Both the position numbers and the translations under genes were made by a program. The notes under the pieces were generated by a model, which saw only the letters and a program-made list of their open reading frames with translations, was not told where the DNA came from and searched no databases. From Sporodiniella umbellata (taxonomy: Eukaryota > Mucoromycota > Mucoromycetes > Mucorales > Rhizopodaceae): a stretch of 64,000 bases of DNA. Shown in pieces: positions 1-12,165 of this stretch; the first letter of the stretch is position 1; each line of letters begins with the position of its first letter. The DNA lies in NCBI GenBank assembly GCA_025677835.1, contig JAIXMR010000129.1:1-64000 (forward strand). Direction: 5' to 3'.

Positions 1-87
1 ACTCAATCCCTTTATAAAACGTAGGATATGAGCTATGAGCATCTAAACTGTACATATCATAACTGCAATATTGTAGATACTCCTGAC

Positions 88-428
88 CCAGTCAAACCTA
101 TGGAAATTGGCGTTTTCGTAAAAATAACTGTCACTTTCATATAAACGCTTGAGAAAAAGGTAAAGATAGTTAACAGAAATTAAAAGACAAATATCAATTC
201 TTTTTATAAGCTTGACCAAGATTATTTATCCATACCAAATAATTAAATTAGGCGGTCAACTTGCAAAACTGTCCCTTTTCCTAGCTCAAATTGGTTTTTT
301 TTTAAAAAGATGGACAAAACAACGTTTATAATGAGCAATGAGAAATCGTTTATGATCCGATGAAGGATGTCCTTGCATAAATTGATGATCCGAATGTAAT
401 TCTTGAAATAGTTACTAGTCTGAAAACC
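88..428. repeat. Left terminal inverted repeat of the 88-2050 element
   Basis: It is the reverse complement of 1710-2050 over 341 bp. The outer end is fixed by the methyltransferase relic into which the element is inserted. Confidence 0.85.
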
Positions 429-1709
429 TATTTAAATGGCAAAAGTTCAGAGAAAACTGTTAAAAAGCCTTTTTCTAAAAAACAACCGAGCACTAAAGTA
501 CCAGATTGGGATAAATCATACAAAAACTATAGCGACTTTACCAGAGAAACGTTTATAGATCGTATGATTAAAAAGCTTGAAGAACATGTGTTGATGGTCA
601 AGGTTGCAAATGAGCTAAATATAAGTTATCGCACTGCGTTAAGAGATGTCTAGTATTAGAAGAGTCATTTTCTTTTTTTGGAGCTGATGGAGTTTTTGAA
701 ATTTAGTTCTTTATGGTCAGTAATACTAGTCTTAACATCCAGCATCTTTTTTTTTTTTTTTTGATGTTTTGTAAAATCAAAGCTAATATTAGAATGTACT
801 GTCTTGTCTAAAATCTAAAAAGCTTATTAAAATAACTATGTATTTGAGGCACTAAATACTGTTATTCACCTATGTTTCTTTATTTCAACCATCAATCTTG
901 TTCCATTTTTTAAGCAAGGGGTATCTTAATATTTATTAAATTAATGTTGGATGCTTGTATCTGAAAAAACTAAAATATCTATCGTTAATGTGATGGAGAT
1001 CCTATAAAAAATCCGAAGAATACAGTAGTCCTAAAGAGAGATATTTCTAAATCTGGATAATCAAAACACTGTAGAAATAATCATATTTAGAATTGTGTAA
1101 CTTTCTAAAAGGGTAACTGTAAATCAAATTGGTATCTGTAATTAATGGCAATTCACTATTCGTTTGTTATAAGTAATAGTTTATAAATTACAGTATAAAA
1201 AGAGAATTGTTTTTAATATTAATAATAGACATCTCGGTTTACATTGATTTTTTTTCAGATAAGACAAGATTCTTGATAGTTAGCTCATTTTTATAACTTA
1301 AAAAATTTAAAAAATTCACAAAATAGGGCAAACTCAAATCTAGATAGCTTCTTTATAGAATACTAATATTAGAAGAAACATAAGATACTGAAGGCATTGT
1401 TGAGACTAAGCAGTTATTTATAGCAAAAATAAAGAAAGGAATAAAAAAAAATGAGATTTCATGTAAAGTGAGACATCTCTCGATACGTATCATTAATAAA
1501 ATAAGTATAAGTTGCCAGCGTGCTTTCTTTATCACTGTTTTTGAAAGAAAAAAATTTGTCGGAATAGACGAAAAGAAATACTTAGACAGTTCAGAATATA
1601 TGCTAAAAGGTTGTTTAAAAAAATTAGATATGAAATAACGAATAGATAAGATTGTCTACTTTCGAAGTGTAACCTATTTTTAGAATAATACAGTGGTTTT
1701 TGAAAAACG

Positions 1710-2050
1710 GGTTTTCAGACTAGTAACTATTTCAAGAATTACATTCGGATCATCAATTTATGCAAGGACATCCTTCATCGGATCATAAACGATTTCTCAT
1801 TGCTCATTATAAACGTTGTTTTGTCCATCTTTTTAAAAAAAAACCAATTTGAGCTAGGAAAAGGGACAGTTTTGCAAGTTGACCGCCTAATTTAATTATT
1901 TGGTATGGATAAATAATCTTGGTCAAGCTTATAAAAAGAATTGATATTTGTCTTTTAATTTCTGTTAACTATCTTTACCTTTTTCTCAAGCGTTTATATG
2001 AAAGTGACAGTTATTTTTACGAAAACGCCAATTTCCATAGGTTTGACTGG
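1710..2050. repeat. Right terminal inverted repeat of the 88-2050 element
   Basis: It is the reverse complement of 88-428. The inner ends diverge abruptly (left ...GAAAACC|TATTT, right CGG|GTTTTC...). Confidence 0.85.
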
Positions 2051-2752
2051 ATCACTCAATGACTTTCCAATCTTAACTACACCTACAGTACTGTAGCTCA
2101 AAGGCTACTATATGAGAGCAATACGTCCGATTTTGCTCTTGTAAGATTTTTTGTCTATTCTCTTCAGTTTTTCGAGGATACTAATGTGATATAACAAGCA
2201 TATATCCTTGTCTATATTCTGAATTTTCTTTTGAGTTAGTTTATATTTAAGATATTAAAAGATGGAAACTCGATATTTCATCAAACACTAGCAGCAAATA
2301 AGTACATTTACTTACTGTAAGCACATTTACTTATTTTTAATTATGTAGTGAGCAGATTTCATATTGAGAGGGGACAACACCTACTATTGCTGACAGCTTG
2401 TAAGGTATGGTATCAACAGGTAGCAGCATAAAAACAATAGAAAGTATTCGCAAAGGTTTCACTATAAGCAAATCGATAGAAATAAATGTAGATCTGAACA
2501 GTTGCTTAGTTATTTTGGGTATGATATAGACGATGGTATGCTTTTAACAAAAAAATTCACATGGAGCTTTGCAAAATGAATTGAAAACTTAATGAAGTAT
2601 ATGGCACCTAAGTTAGGTTCAAAGTCTAGAGAGGAGATATCCGAATATTTGAGTGAGTATAAACGAGCCATGTTCAAGACAGATTTGAGATTTACCGTTT
2701 TATCGCTGTCTTTACTGAAAATAAGCACAGGAACAACTGGTGACCATTTAAT

Positions 2753-3589
2753 ACGATTGTGAAAAAAACTACAGTGTAAACTTCTATTTGCTAAAAGTAT
2801 AAGGTTATAGTCAGCAATTGGTTTTTTATATAGTGTGGTTATAGTTTGATGTATTAAAGAGGAAAAGAATTTATTTTTTACACCTTTTTTTTCGTGACTT
2901 AGATAACCTTTTCTCTAAAATAAAGAAATCTGCAAGCAACCCTTTTAATAGAAAAGTAAAACTCTTCAACCTTTTTTTGAACTTTGGAGCTTTAGCATAC
3001 AGCTAATCTTTGACGGATTCTGGTTTTTTTTTTTTTATCTTCAGCAGTTTATTACAAGCTCCTTTTTTTTAAAGGTCAGTTGCTCGTTGATTTGAACAAT
3101 CATCTCTCTGAGGTAACGCTATGGTTGTTGTTAAGATAAACTTATGCCTACATAGTTAGCTGAAATACCCTTTTTTCGATTTTTGCTCTAGACCAAGTTC
3201 ATTCCTTTTTTTTTTTTTTGGGTGTTTTGTTCCACAATACTTGTAAAAGAATCGAGCTTTTTAACATTTTACAACTGATTTTTTTATTTTACTTCCGCTT
3301 ATAGATCTCTTTTTGCAACCACACTGTAATAGTGTGCTACAAACAAAGGTTATCTGTATATTTTTGACAAGGAATAAAGTAGTCACTTCTATAATATATT
3401 CTAAAATAGACGCTCATCCCTTGATAGACATTAGTTGCATTGTTCTTTATTTAGACAATTGACATCTTTGAGGAACCAATCACTATAAAGGTTACACATT
3501 AAACAGGTATAAATAAGATAAAAAAAGATCTTGAGTTAGCATTTTTCTTTTTCCTTTTGTTTTTTATTGCACTTTCTTAAGAATTCAAC
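2753..3589. other. Intergenic region upstream of trehalase
   Basis: No open frame of interest, tRNA or recognisable repeat was seen. The stretch is T-rich on the + strand with several runs of 8-14 T (for example near 3027, 3210 and 3720), as seen upstream of most genes in this window. It should contain the trehalase promoter, but I could not point to a defined TATA box or stress-response element. Confidence 0.5.
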
Positions 3590-5960
3590 ATGGAGTCTTT
3601 GGATATTCATGCACCAGCCAAAACGTACTATACAACTGGAAGTAATGCAGGCGACGCCATTAATCGAATTCGAACATTTTCTGTAATTTTCTTTTTTTGT
3701 ATGGCAATATTCTAACACTTTTTTTTTTCTGAAGGCACGACACTATCCATCCGGATTAAACGAAACACAAAGAACTCGAAGGGCGTCACATGGTAAGCAA
3801 TAAGCATATAATTCTTATGCGTTGCGAGTCTTTTTTTTTTTTCCTTTTTGAAACTAATCGATAAATATAGACGCTAAAAATAAGGCACGGAAATTTCTAT
3901 TAAATGTCAAAGAAACACAGCGCATCTTGGTCGAACAGGAAGACACAGATGGAGATTTTCAGATTACTGTAAACGATTTAGGCCCGAAAACGTTTGCTGT
4001 AGGTAGCGCAGACTCTGGAGGATATCGCAAGATAGAGATCCGCGGTACCTACATGCTTTCAAATCTATTACAAGAGTTAGCTTTAGCTGAGGATTGCGGA
4101 CGTCAAAACATTGTGTTGGATGAGGCAAGATTAAGCGAAAACCCAGTCGACCGCTTGTCACGTATGATCCGCCATCAATTTTGGGATGGCTTGACCCGAC
4201 GTATGGACGCAGAAGGACTTGAAAAGATATGCATGGATCCCAAAAACCGCTCAGATAATAACCGCAATAGAATCTATGTCCCTTACGACGACGATCAAGC
4301 GTGGAATTACTATCAAAATGTGGCTTCGGTCCGCCCTCACCTCAACCTGGACGTGACACGATTGCCTCAGGATATCACACCAGAGTATGTTCAGAGTATC
4401 AACTCTGCTCCTGGTATTCTTTCCTTGGCGCTCAAGCAAACCCAAGATGCCGAAGGAAACGCATTACTGCGCGGCATTCCTTTTGTAGTTCCCGGAGGTC
4501 GGTTTAATGAAATGTATGGTTGGGACTCCTACTTTGAAGCGCTTGGGCTATTAATTGATGACCGGCTGGATTTGGCTCAGGGAATGGTTGACAACTTTGT
4601 TTATGAAATCAAATATTACGGCAAAATTCTGAACGCCAACCGCTCATACTACCTCTCTCGCTCCCAACCTCCTTTCCTGACCGATATGGCCAAAAAAGTA
4701 TATGAAAAGCTACCTAGCTCAGCAGAAAGCAAACAATGGCTTCGATCGACGCTTCAAGCTGCCATCAAAGAATACGATACAGTGTGGACAGCCGAGCCCA
4801 GATTGGACCCCAAAACAGGCTTATCTCGTTTTAGGCCAGCTGGCAAAGGCATTCCTCCGGAAACAGAAGCATCTCATTTCGATCATATTATCATGCCTTA
4901 TGCAAATAGCGCGGGTCTAACTATACTTGAATACATGACAAAATACAACAACGGCAGCCTTTGTGAGCCAGAGCTGGACGACTATTTTCTTCACGATCGC
5001 GCTGTGCGTGAGAGTGGACATGATACCACATATCGCTATGAGGGTGTCTGTGCCAATCTAGCTACTATCGACTTGAACTCCTTACTCTTCAAATACGAAA
5101 CAGATATTGCAGAGATGATTGAGCATGATCTCGAGGGCCATCTGACAAACTTTGGGGGAGAAACGCAAGAGGCGTCTGTATGGAAAGAGAGAGCACACAA
5201 AAGAAAGGAGCGAATGGATAGATACCTTTGGAATGAAGAAGCCGGTATGTACTATGATTACGATACCGTAACCGAGAAACAGACAAATTATGAGAGCGTT
5301 ACTACTTTTTGGGCCATGTGGGCCAAGTGCGCTAGCCAAGAACAAGCAGAAAGAATGACATCTGTAGCTCTTCCCAAATTCGAGGCCAAAGGCGGTTTGG
5401 TTTCAGGTACAGCTGAATCGAGAGGTGTTATCAGTTTGGATCGCCCTAATAGACAATGGGACTTTCCCTTTGGCTGGGCTCCTCATCAGATTTTGGCTTG
5501 GAAAGCTTTTGAAAACTACGATATGCAGTCTACTGCTTTAAGATTGGCGTATCGTTGGTTATATGTGTAAGAGTTTATACTATTGTTACGTGTTATCTAA
5601 ACATCAGCTGTTAGGATCACAAAGTCTTTTGTAGACTTTAATGGTGTCGTTCCAGAAAAGTACGATGTAGTTAGTTTAACTCATAAGGTACAAGTAGAGT
5701 ATGGTAATGTGGGCGTCGATTTTAAATACGTACCAAGAGAAGGCTTTGGCTGGATGAACGCTTCTTATCAGATTGGCCTAAACATGCTGACAAAACAAAT
5801 GAGACGTGCATTGGGTACCTGTACTCCCCCTGATACTTTATTCGAAAAAAGACAGTTTGCTGATCAAGAAGAGCAAGCCAAAGCTATTACCCAAAACGGC
5901 CAAACTACTGCTGCTATCACAGTCATTGGGCCTGACAACAGACGAAAATCGTTGGTGTAA
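3590..5960 (+). CDS. NTH1: Neutral (cytosolic) trehalase
   Basis: Glycoside hydrolase family 37 enzyme that splits trehalose into two glucose molecules in the cytosol. Exons: 3590-3682, 3735-3792, 3871-5566, 5615-5960 (730 aa, close to yeast Nth1 at 751). The start is the first ATG, giving [14 protein letters not shown]. Residues 44-49 (RTRRAS) form a classical PKA site with Ser49 as the likely phospho-acceptor. Residues 75-86 ([12 protein letters not shown]) are the EF-like calcium loop of neutral trehalases. Both trehalase signatures are intact: [14 protein letters not shown] (about 258-271) and [10 protein letters not shown] (about 575-585). The last intron splits the codon before [10 protein letters not shown], a position supported by the family alignment. 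The PKA site and calcium loop imply post-translational activation, as known for yeast Nth1. The neighbouring DDHD lipase gene is convergent. Confidence 0.95.
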
Positions 5961-6061
5961 AATACCTCTTAAGAGTACCAATCTATCTTTTTCTATACAT
6001 ATGAATCCAACGTGTTATATCCGCAAAAAAAAAAAAAAAGCTTGCTTCAGGCTTCCTTTGT

Positions 6062-8804
6062 TTATTTATAAATTTGTTTTAAAAGGAAAGCAGCAACATC
6101 CAAATCTTGCCAGTACTGCATATGAGCACTAAATGCACTCAGGTACGGATTTTCTAATAAACCTTCCTGTATACAATAATCCACTCGACCGGTAACATTG
6201 AGTAGCCTGACTTTCTTTGCACCAGCTGAATGATGAACAGCTGTGGGCAAAGGCACGGGTGGCGATTTGCGCACGCCCGATTTTAAACCGCTATCCATCT
6301 TTGGAATATCTGCTGTTGTATGAGAGTGCCGAAAAGCTTGAGCGGGGTCACTGTTGGATCTCACTCTATTTATAGGCAATTTTTGTTCTTCGTATTGACT
6401 TTCTGACGAGAGACTGACACTTTGGTCATCGACAGTATCGTTAGTTTTGGGGTGTGTGTCTTCATAGATTTGTTGTTTGGTCAAACCGAGTCCTCTCATA
6501 AATAGGTTTGTAGTCAATCCCATCTTGATGGATTCATACATGGCGCCTGCGCGATTCGCTATGCCTGAGCCTACATTATAGCTCGCCTCAAGTACGCTCT
6601 TTAAACCGCCCTTCATATAGGGAATAGGCTCAGGCTTTAATTTGGTTGTATAGTGTCGAGCGATAAGAGGCTCTATACGATACGCGACTGGGTCTGACTA
6701 TTAAGACTTGTTAGTTTCTGTAGTGTATAAATCCCCTTCTCATGTTGACTTACTTTGTGGAATATATTATACAGATTGTCAACAGCTGGGTAACAGAAAT
6801 TAATAGATGAAGACGAAGGGGCTTTCATATCAGACAATGCTTGATAGACATAAGAAGGATCTAGTGATTTTCTAGAGGCAATTTTGAATCCTCTGAGAAG
6901 AAGAATGACACCCAAAGGAGAGCCAGCAGCGAAGAAATTGTCTACTGGGAATAAAAGTGTTGCTGTTTTATGTTTCTCATTTGTGTTGGGTCGAAAGTCT
7001 TCTAGATTTTCAGTTGGAGTGTTGGGCGGTTGTAAAGCAAGCATATCAAATGCTAATAAAGACTTTTTTTCAAAGAAAAATAATAAATGCAAAGTGAGTA
7101 TACGTTTGTATCAATACAGGTTTTCTTTTTAGAAAAGAAAAAAAAAAAAAAAAAGAGAGAGAGAGACCTTACACCAAGTGAATGCCCAAAGATGGATATT
7201 TTACCAATCTCTATGAATTCTGGATTACGTTGAATAAAGAGGCGATAGATCCGATTGATTTCTCTAGTGATGATCTGTGTCATTTGTTCTCTATATCTTG
7301 GTGTCATGTAAAGCGGCACGTCCATCAGAACATCAGACACTACCGTTCTTATATTCGGCACACCCTCTAGAGTTAGCTCATCCAATGTCGGACATCCGTC
7401 TTCTACCCCAAAGGTACCTAGATCTGCTTCAAGTACATCCTGATCGTCTGCAGCCATCCCAAATTTAATGTCCTGTCTCCACATCACTGGTAGTACTTGA
7501 ATACCATTAGGTCGCTGTGGTGTACTGGTAGTGGCCATAACTGCAGGGTATGCTAGCTTTAACGTTTTTCGCATCATGGAGACATCCTGTACAAACGAAT
7601 GGCCGGTTTTTTCAGACATCTTTTGACCCACACCATGGATGACAAACATAATATGATCAATCTTTCGAACTTCCTCCTCGCTATTCTGGTTCAAATAGTC
7701 CTCAGCTTCCTGAAACTCCTGATCTTGTGGTTGCTCTTCTTCTGCATCGGATTCTTTATCTTCTACAGCTGGTTTTGTTGTATTCTTTGATTTTTTAGTC
7801 ATCTCTTCTACTTCAGGATATCCACGGAGTACACGCGTACCCCCTAAGTTTTGTTTGTTGGTAAGTCGCGTAATAATACTTTTAGCAAATTTGCTACTAG
7901 TACTGTTTCTAATATTCCCCAAAAAAAAAAAAAAAAGATGATGAAAACCTCAAAAGAGACAAAAAGGAAAAGGAAACTTACGAAAATAGCCAAGCCTGAT
8001 TCTTTCCTGTATATACTATATGTTGTCCAAGATAAGGACCCAAAAGATTCCATTTTTTATCTACAATTTCTTCTAATTTTTTCTCTTCTGTGGGTTCATC
8101 TTCTACTACAGCTACTTTGGTATTGTAAGGTTTGTGTTTACTAAAGAGAAAAGTATAAGACACTAATAAGATACGAAAAAAAAAAAAAAAGCAAGTGTAT
8201 GTTTTTACTAGTAGCCTAATTCTATCTGTTCTGCTAGATTCTCTTCACATGGAGCCCATCCATCGGATTGCATGAACCAAGTGGCCCTTCTTACTTCAAA
8301 CATCGGACCTTCCCAGTATACTGGACTGATGGTACGCTGCGAAACGTCTACTTCAAACAAATGATCTTCATTGACAGGCACTTTGGCTCGGACGTCGTTA
8401 TTCTAATTGTTGTTATTTTTTCTTTAGAGGCTTGATTTGTGGCGAGTGTCTTACCTGATAAGCTTTTTCCAATGCAATCGAGTCCCGTTGTGAAAAAGGA
8501 ACCCATTTGGTGATCGCTTTGGGTATGGAGGGACTTTTGGGTATAGGTACTTTGTTGAGTGTATTAGTGCTTTTTGCTTTTCGAATAGATATTGGGTCGA
8601 GAATAGGGTTGTTGATGGCATGAAACCTTTTTTTTAAAAAAAAAAAAAAAAAAGATAAGTAACTTTATATACAAAAGAGGGGCAGCTTGTTTACCATCGT
8701 GGCATTAAAGGGGGTACATCAAGGTCAGGAATGAGATTCAATGGACGGGGATTGCGTCTAATAGGAGAGGCGCTTCTTTGGAGCGGTACTTTGGATTCCA
8801 GCAT
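6062..8804 (-). CDS. DDHD-domain phosphatidic-acid-preferring phospholipase A1
   Basis: Intracellular PA-PLA1/iPLA1-type lipase. Exons on the minus strand: 8804-8695, 8626-8455, 8402-8209, 8140-7982, 7908-7173, 7062-6754, 6697-6062 (771 aa). The N-terminal third has a WWE-like segment (VYWEGPMFEVRRATWF...DGWAPCEE). The lipase core begins DHIMFVIHGVGQ, and the nucleophile motif GHSLG lies at about 453-457, with exon 5 ending exactly after it. The C-terminal DDHD region opens with DPVAYRIEPLI and ends VDYCIQEG...HMQYWQDLD, supplying the conserved Asp and His residues. The ATG chosen is 8804, just after a CATTAG that looks like an intron acceptor, so an upstream leader exon is possible. Several introns carry T-runs just before the acceptor. 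The family acts in membrane traffic and mitochondrial lipid balance in other eukaryotes; the substrate here is inferred. Confidence 0.92.
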
Positions 8805-9923
8805 ATTGATACGTTCTAATGAAAACAAAAAAAAAACAAAAAAAAAAGAAAGTGTAAAGAATACCCTTTTTTGTCTTAAAAAAACTGAGTAACCGTTTGT
8901 AAGCGTCACGTCAAAAAGATATGGGAGTCCTTTTCAATTCCCGCTAGATAGACGTTAATCTTCAAGAAAGATATAAAACAAGTCAAAGCAATTGATAAAA
9001 GACACATATACCATATACTAGTAGCAGCAACCTTAGCAGATTTTAAGGCCCTGTTATTGTCTTGGAAGTGTTAAGGCTTCGAAATTAAAGACAGAAAAGT
9101 GCCAAACACAAAAAAAAAAAGGGGCAAGGGGACTTTTAACTCCTGTTTTTTTTTTTTTTTTAGTTTCAAGCGCCATTCTGAACTAAAAACGTCAATGGCA
9201 GTCTACGTACACCCTGTTTCATGCCAGCTAGTCTAGTATAGAAACCTATCAAAAACAAAACACCGTATAAGCTCTTTTATAAAAACTGTGTTTTAGACTA
9301 GTACCCTCAGCGTCTATCAAAAAGCTATACTTTACTAATGACAGAGAGAAAAGAAAAAGGTTGGTAAGGGGTCAATGGTCATGAACGTCTATATACATTG
9401 CCCAGCCAGGCACTATAAAAGAAGGGACTGTAGGACTGTTAATGCAATTGTTTGCTATTTAAAATACTCTAGATCTGATCTAATAGAAAAGGCTTGGTTA
9501 GAAGTACGGTATGTTTAGAAGGAAATACCTGATTTTAAATTCTATTTTTTTTTTTTTTTTTTTTTTTTTTTTGGGCTGTTTTGAACCATCGTCAAAGATG
9601 ATCTCATTGCTTGGTAAGTCTCTTTGACGTTTTATTTAAAAACATGATTTACCAACAAGCTGATACATATAAACTATATCTTACCCTTTCTTAAAATGAA
9701 CGTAAGAAAATGAAGAAAAAGAATAACAAAGAAGTACTCTTGTTGATCAGGCCACAGAGCATTTTTTTTTTCGGGGATTGTATAGACTTTATGCATCATG
9801 TCATTTTCTTATTCAAGTATCGGCAGGTCAATTCTATAAAGTGATTTTAGTCTGCTTTTTTTTTTTCTTCTTCTTCTTCTTTTTCTTTTACGTCTTTTGT
9901 TTTTTAATAGAACAAATACAGAA
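8805..9923. promoter_or_regulatory. Divergent promoter between DDHD lipase and pyruvate kinase
   Basis: About 1.1 kb separates the two divergent starts. On the + strand a TATA-like TATAAAAG lies at about 9413-9420, some 500 bp before the pyruvate kinase ATG. That distance and an AATAG acceptor-like site at about 9906-9910 suggest a leader intron, possibly starting at GTATGT near 9508. Three AGGGG motifs (STRE-like) lie at about 9120-9132 and 9366-9370. T-runs at 9148-9161 and 9543-9572 break up the region. Nothing coding was seen. Confidence 0.45.
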
Positions 9924-11972
9924 ATGACATCTTTTACTTCTTATTCAGCTTCTAATATCGAGTGGGTTTCGAAAATGAATGTAGATATTGAGCCTATCCA
10001 TGGCCGCAAAACGTCCATTATAGGAACCATTGGTACTACCGACGCGTCATTCGCTGAAAAAGAAAAACAGACAGTTAACCTATTCCTTTATCCACAGGTC
10101 CTGATACCAACAATGTAGAGACTATTACACAACTTCGAGAGGCAGGTTTGAATATTGTTCGTATGAATTTTTCTCATGGTTCTTATGAGGTAAAGAGTCA
10201 ATGTTGGGTTCACAACAAACTAAAGATATTAGTATCATAAATCGGTCATCGAAAACACACGCAAGAGTACTGAAGGTAAATCAAAGATTCTCTATTGCTT
10301 CCTGTCTCATTTTTCATATCTATGCATAAAACAGAACATCCTGGATTTCCAGTGGCCATTGCCCTTGATAACAAAGGACCTGAGATTCGTATTGGCCAAC
10401 TGAAAGAGGATCAGGAGGTAATTTTTGAACACACACACACATATATATATATATATATCTAATGTACTTTATTTTTTTTTTTTAAAAAAAAAAAGATTAC
10501 TATTGAAGTGGGTGATGAACTAGTATTGAGTGTAGACGAAAAATATGCAGAGACAGGCACAAGCGAGACTGTGTATGTCGATTATAAAAATCTACCAAAA
10601 ATGTTGGAAGTAGGCAAAAAGCTATTTATTGACGACGGATTGCTCTCGTTTGAAGTGATTGATATATCCGAGGAGGCAGTACGTGTGGTAGCCCAGAACA
10701 AGGGTCAATTGAGTTCTAGAAAGAACGTAAAGCTGCCAGGCACACCTGTGGATCTTCCGGCCCTTTCAGAAAAGGACATAAAAGACTTGAGATGGGGTAT
10801 CGAAAACGGGATTGATTTTATCTTTGCTTCTTTTATTCGTAGAGCACAAGATGTACGTGATATTCGTCGTGCTTTGGGAGCAGAAGGAAAAGATATCAGA
10901 ATCATCTCAAAAATCGAAAGCTATCAAGGTGTTGAAAACTTTGATGAGATTTTGGAAGAAACAGATGGTATCATGGTGGCTAGAGGAGTAACGAAAAAAA
11001 AAAAAGGGCTTACATTAGGACGACTGATACCAATCTATATATATATATATATATATTTCTATAGGATTTGGGAATTGAAATTCCTCTTGAACGAGTATTT
11101 ATCGCTCAAAAGAAAATAATCACCAAATGCAATTTAGCCGGCAAGCCTGTTATTTGGTAAATTGGATACTTTTACAGATCTAAATAAGAAAGTCACTGAA
11201 TATCAATCTTGTTTAGCTCAACACAATTGCTTGAATCAATGACAGTAAATAAACTGAATGAAAAAAAGGTTTGTTTGTTTAATCATTTATGGATTAGCAC
11301 AACCCAAGACCTACGCGTGCAGAAACATCCGACGTTGCCAACGCGGTTTTGGATGGTGTAGACGGTGTCATGCTTTCGAGCGAAACAGCCAAAGGAAAAT
11401 ACCCTGTTGAGGCAGTCAAGACCATGCATAGTACCTGCAAGCTAGCGGAAGCCATTACTTGTTACCCATCTGTATTCAACCAGGTTCGACAGCTTACTGC
11501 ACAACCTACAGAAACAACAGAAACTGTTGCCTGCGCTGCTGTAGCTGCTTCTCATGAACAAAATGCAGGCTGTATTCTTGTCTTGACTGCATCTGGAAAT
11601 TCCGCGCGACTTCTTTCTAAATACAGGCCCAATGCTCCTATCATTGCCATTACACGCAAACCTCAAACGGCGCAACAACTCCAGCTACATCGTGGCTGTT
11701 TTGCCTTTTATTGCCACAAATCAAGCAAAGAGGAGCTGGAAGCCCAAAACATTTCTTGGCAAGAGGATGTGGATCGTAGAATAAGATGGGGTAAAGTAGC
11801 CCAGATACGCCTCACAATAAAAAAAACACTTAACAAACCAATCTTATAACTAGGCTTGATGGAAGCAATGAAATACAAATTGGTGCAACGTGGGGATCCA
11901 GTCGTTGTTGTCCAAGGTTGGAAAGGTGGCCTGGGTAACACTAACACATTGCGTATAATTTATGCACCTTAA
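9924..11972 (+). CDS. PYK1: Pyruvate kinase
   Basis: Glycolytic enzyme that converts phosphoenolpyruvate and ADP to pyruvate and ATP. Nine exons: 9924-10032, 10098-10189, 10233-10275, 10335-10417, 10496-10987, 11065-11156, 11217-11244, 11298-11790, 11854-11972 (516 aa). Recognisable landmarks in order are [37 protein letters not shown], the catalytic-lysine motif [26 protein letters not shown] and NPRPTRAE. The C-terminal allosteric domain has [16 protein letters not shown], which binds the effector phosphate in yeast, and ends [13 protein letters not shown]. The usual CATQMLESMT reads [10 protein letters not shown] here. Exon 7 is only 28 nt. Introns contain (CA)n(TA)n and T/A runs. A leader intron is likely. 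All exon junctions keep the family alignment intact. Confidence 0.95.
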
Positions 11973-12165
11973 ATAAAGTTTTTTTTTTTTTTCTTTTTTT
12001 GGGTCTCAAACGATATTGCGGTCCGGACATGGCAGCAAAATTTTTTCTTTCTTTTTTTTTTTTTGAGGGGCATAATCGGGTCGTGTAAGCCTTTTTATTT
12101 GCTATATCCTTTTTTTTTTTTTTTTTAAATTATTGTTATTATTCAGTGTACACGCGTATAAAAAG
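11973..12165. other. Short intergenic spacer
   Basis: It holds the pyruvate kinase 3' end and the next gene's promoter. Runs of T lie at about 11982-11999, 12052-12064 and 12110-12126. A TATAAAAA lies directly before the next ATG (12157-12164), too close to be that ATG's TATA box. Confidence 0.4.

Larger units (their letters stand above)
88..2050. mobile_element. 1.96 kb element with 341-bp terminal inverted repeats
   Basis: The two ends (88-428 and 1710-2050) are near-perfect reverse complements of equal length, beginning CCAGTCAAACC and ending GGTTTGACTGG. The element sits inside a methyltransferase relic, so both outer boundaries can be fixed against the paralogue. No target-site duplication is apparent at the junction (left flank CCTGAC, right flank ATCACT). 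The interior is AT-rich. It holds a short reading frame (about 520-653) ending in a helix-turn-helix-like stretch (VANELNISYRTALRDV) of the kind found at the N-terminus of Tc1-like transposases, but no DDE domain. It is probably a non-autonomous or decayed DNA transposon. Confidence 0.7.
1..2752 (+). pseudogene. Methyltransferase relic interrupted by an inverted-repeat element
   Basis: Bases 1-87 and 2051-about 2752 match, in order, the exons of the intact methyltransferase at 42137-43462. The first part aligns with the exon reading DMSSEYPNC...DIIDTPD. After the insert the match resumes at the segment ending ALRADEW, and the last part (about 2540-2730) aligns with the final exon (KFTWSF...MKYMAPKLG...LSLSL). 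Several in-frame stops and frameshifts are present, for example a stop inside the final exon. The gene was a class I SAM-dependent methyltransferase and is dead here. Its 5' exons lie outside the window. The insertion falls just after the codons for DTPD. Confidence 0.75.

Noticed and set aside
12155..12165. TATAAAAA directly before the Das2-like ATG as a TATA box
   Set aside because: It ends one base before the ATG, too close to act as the core promoter for that start.
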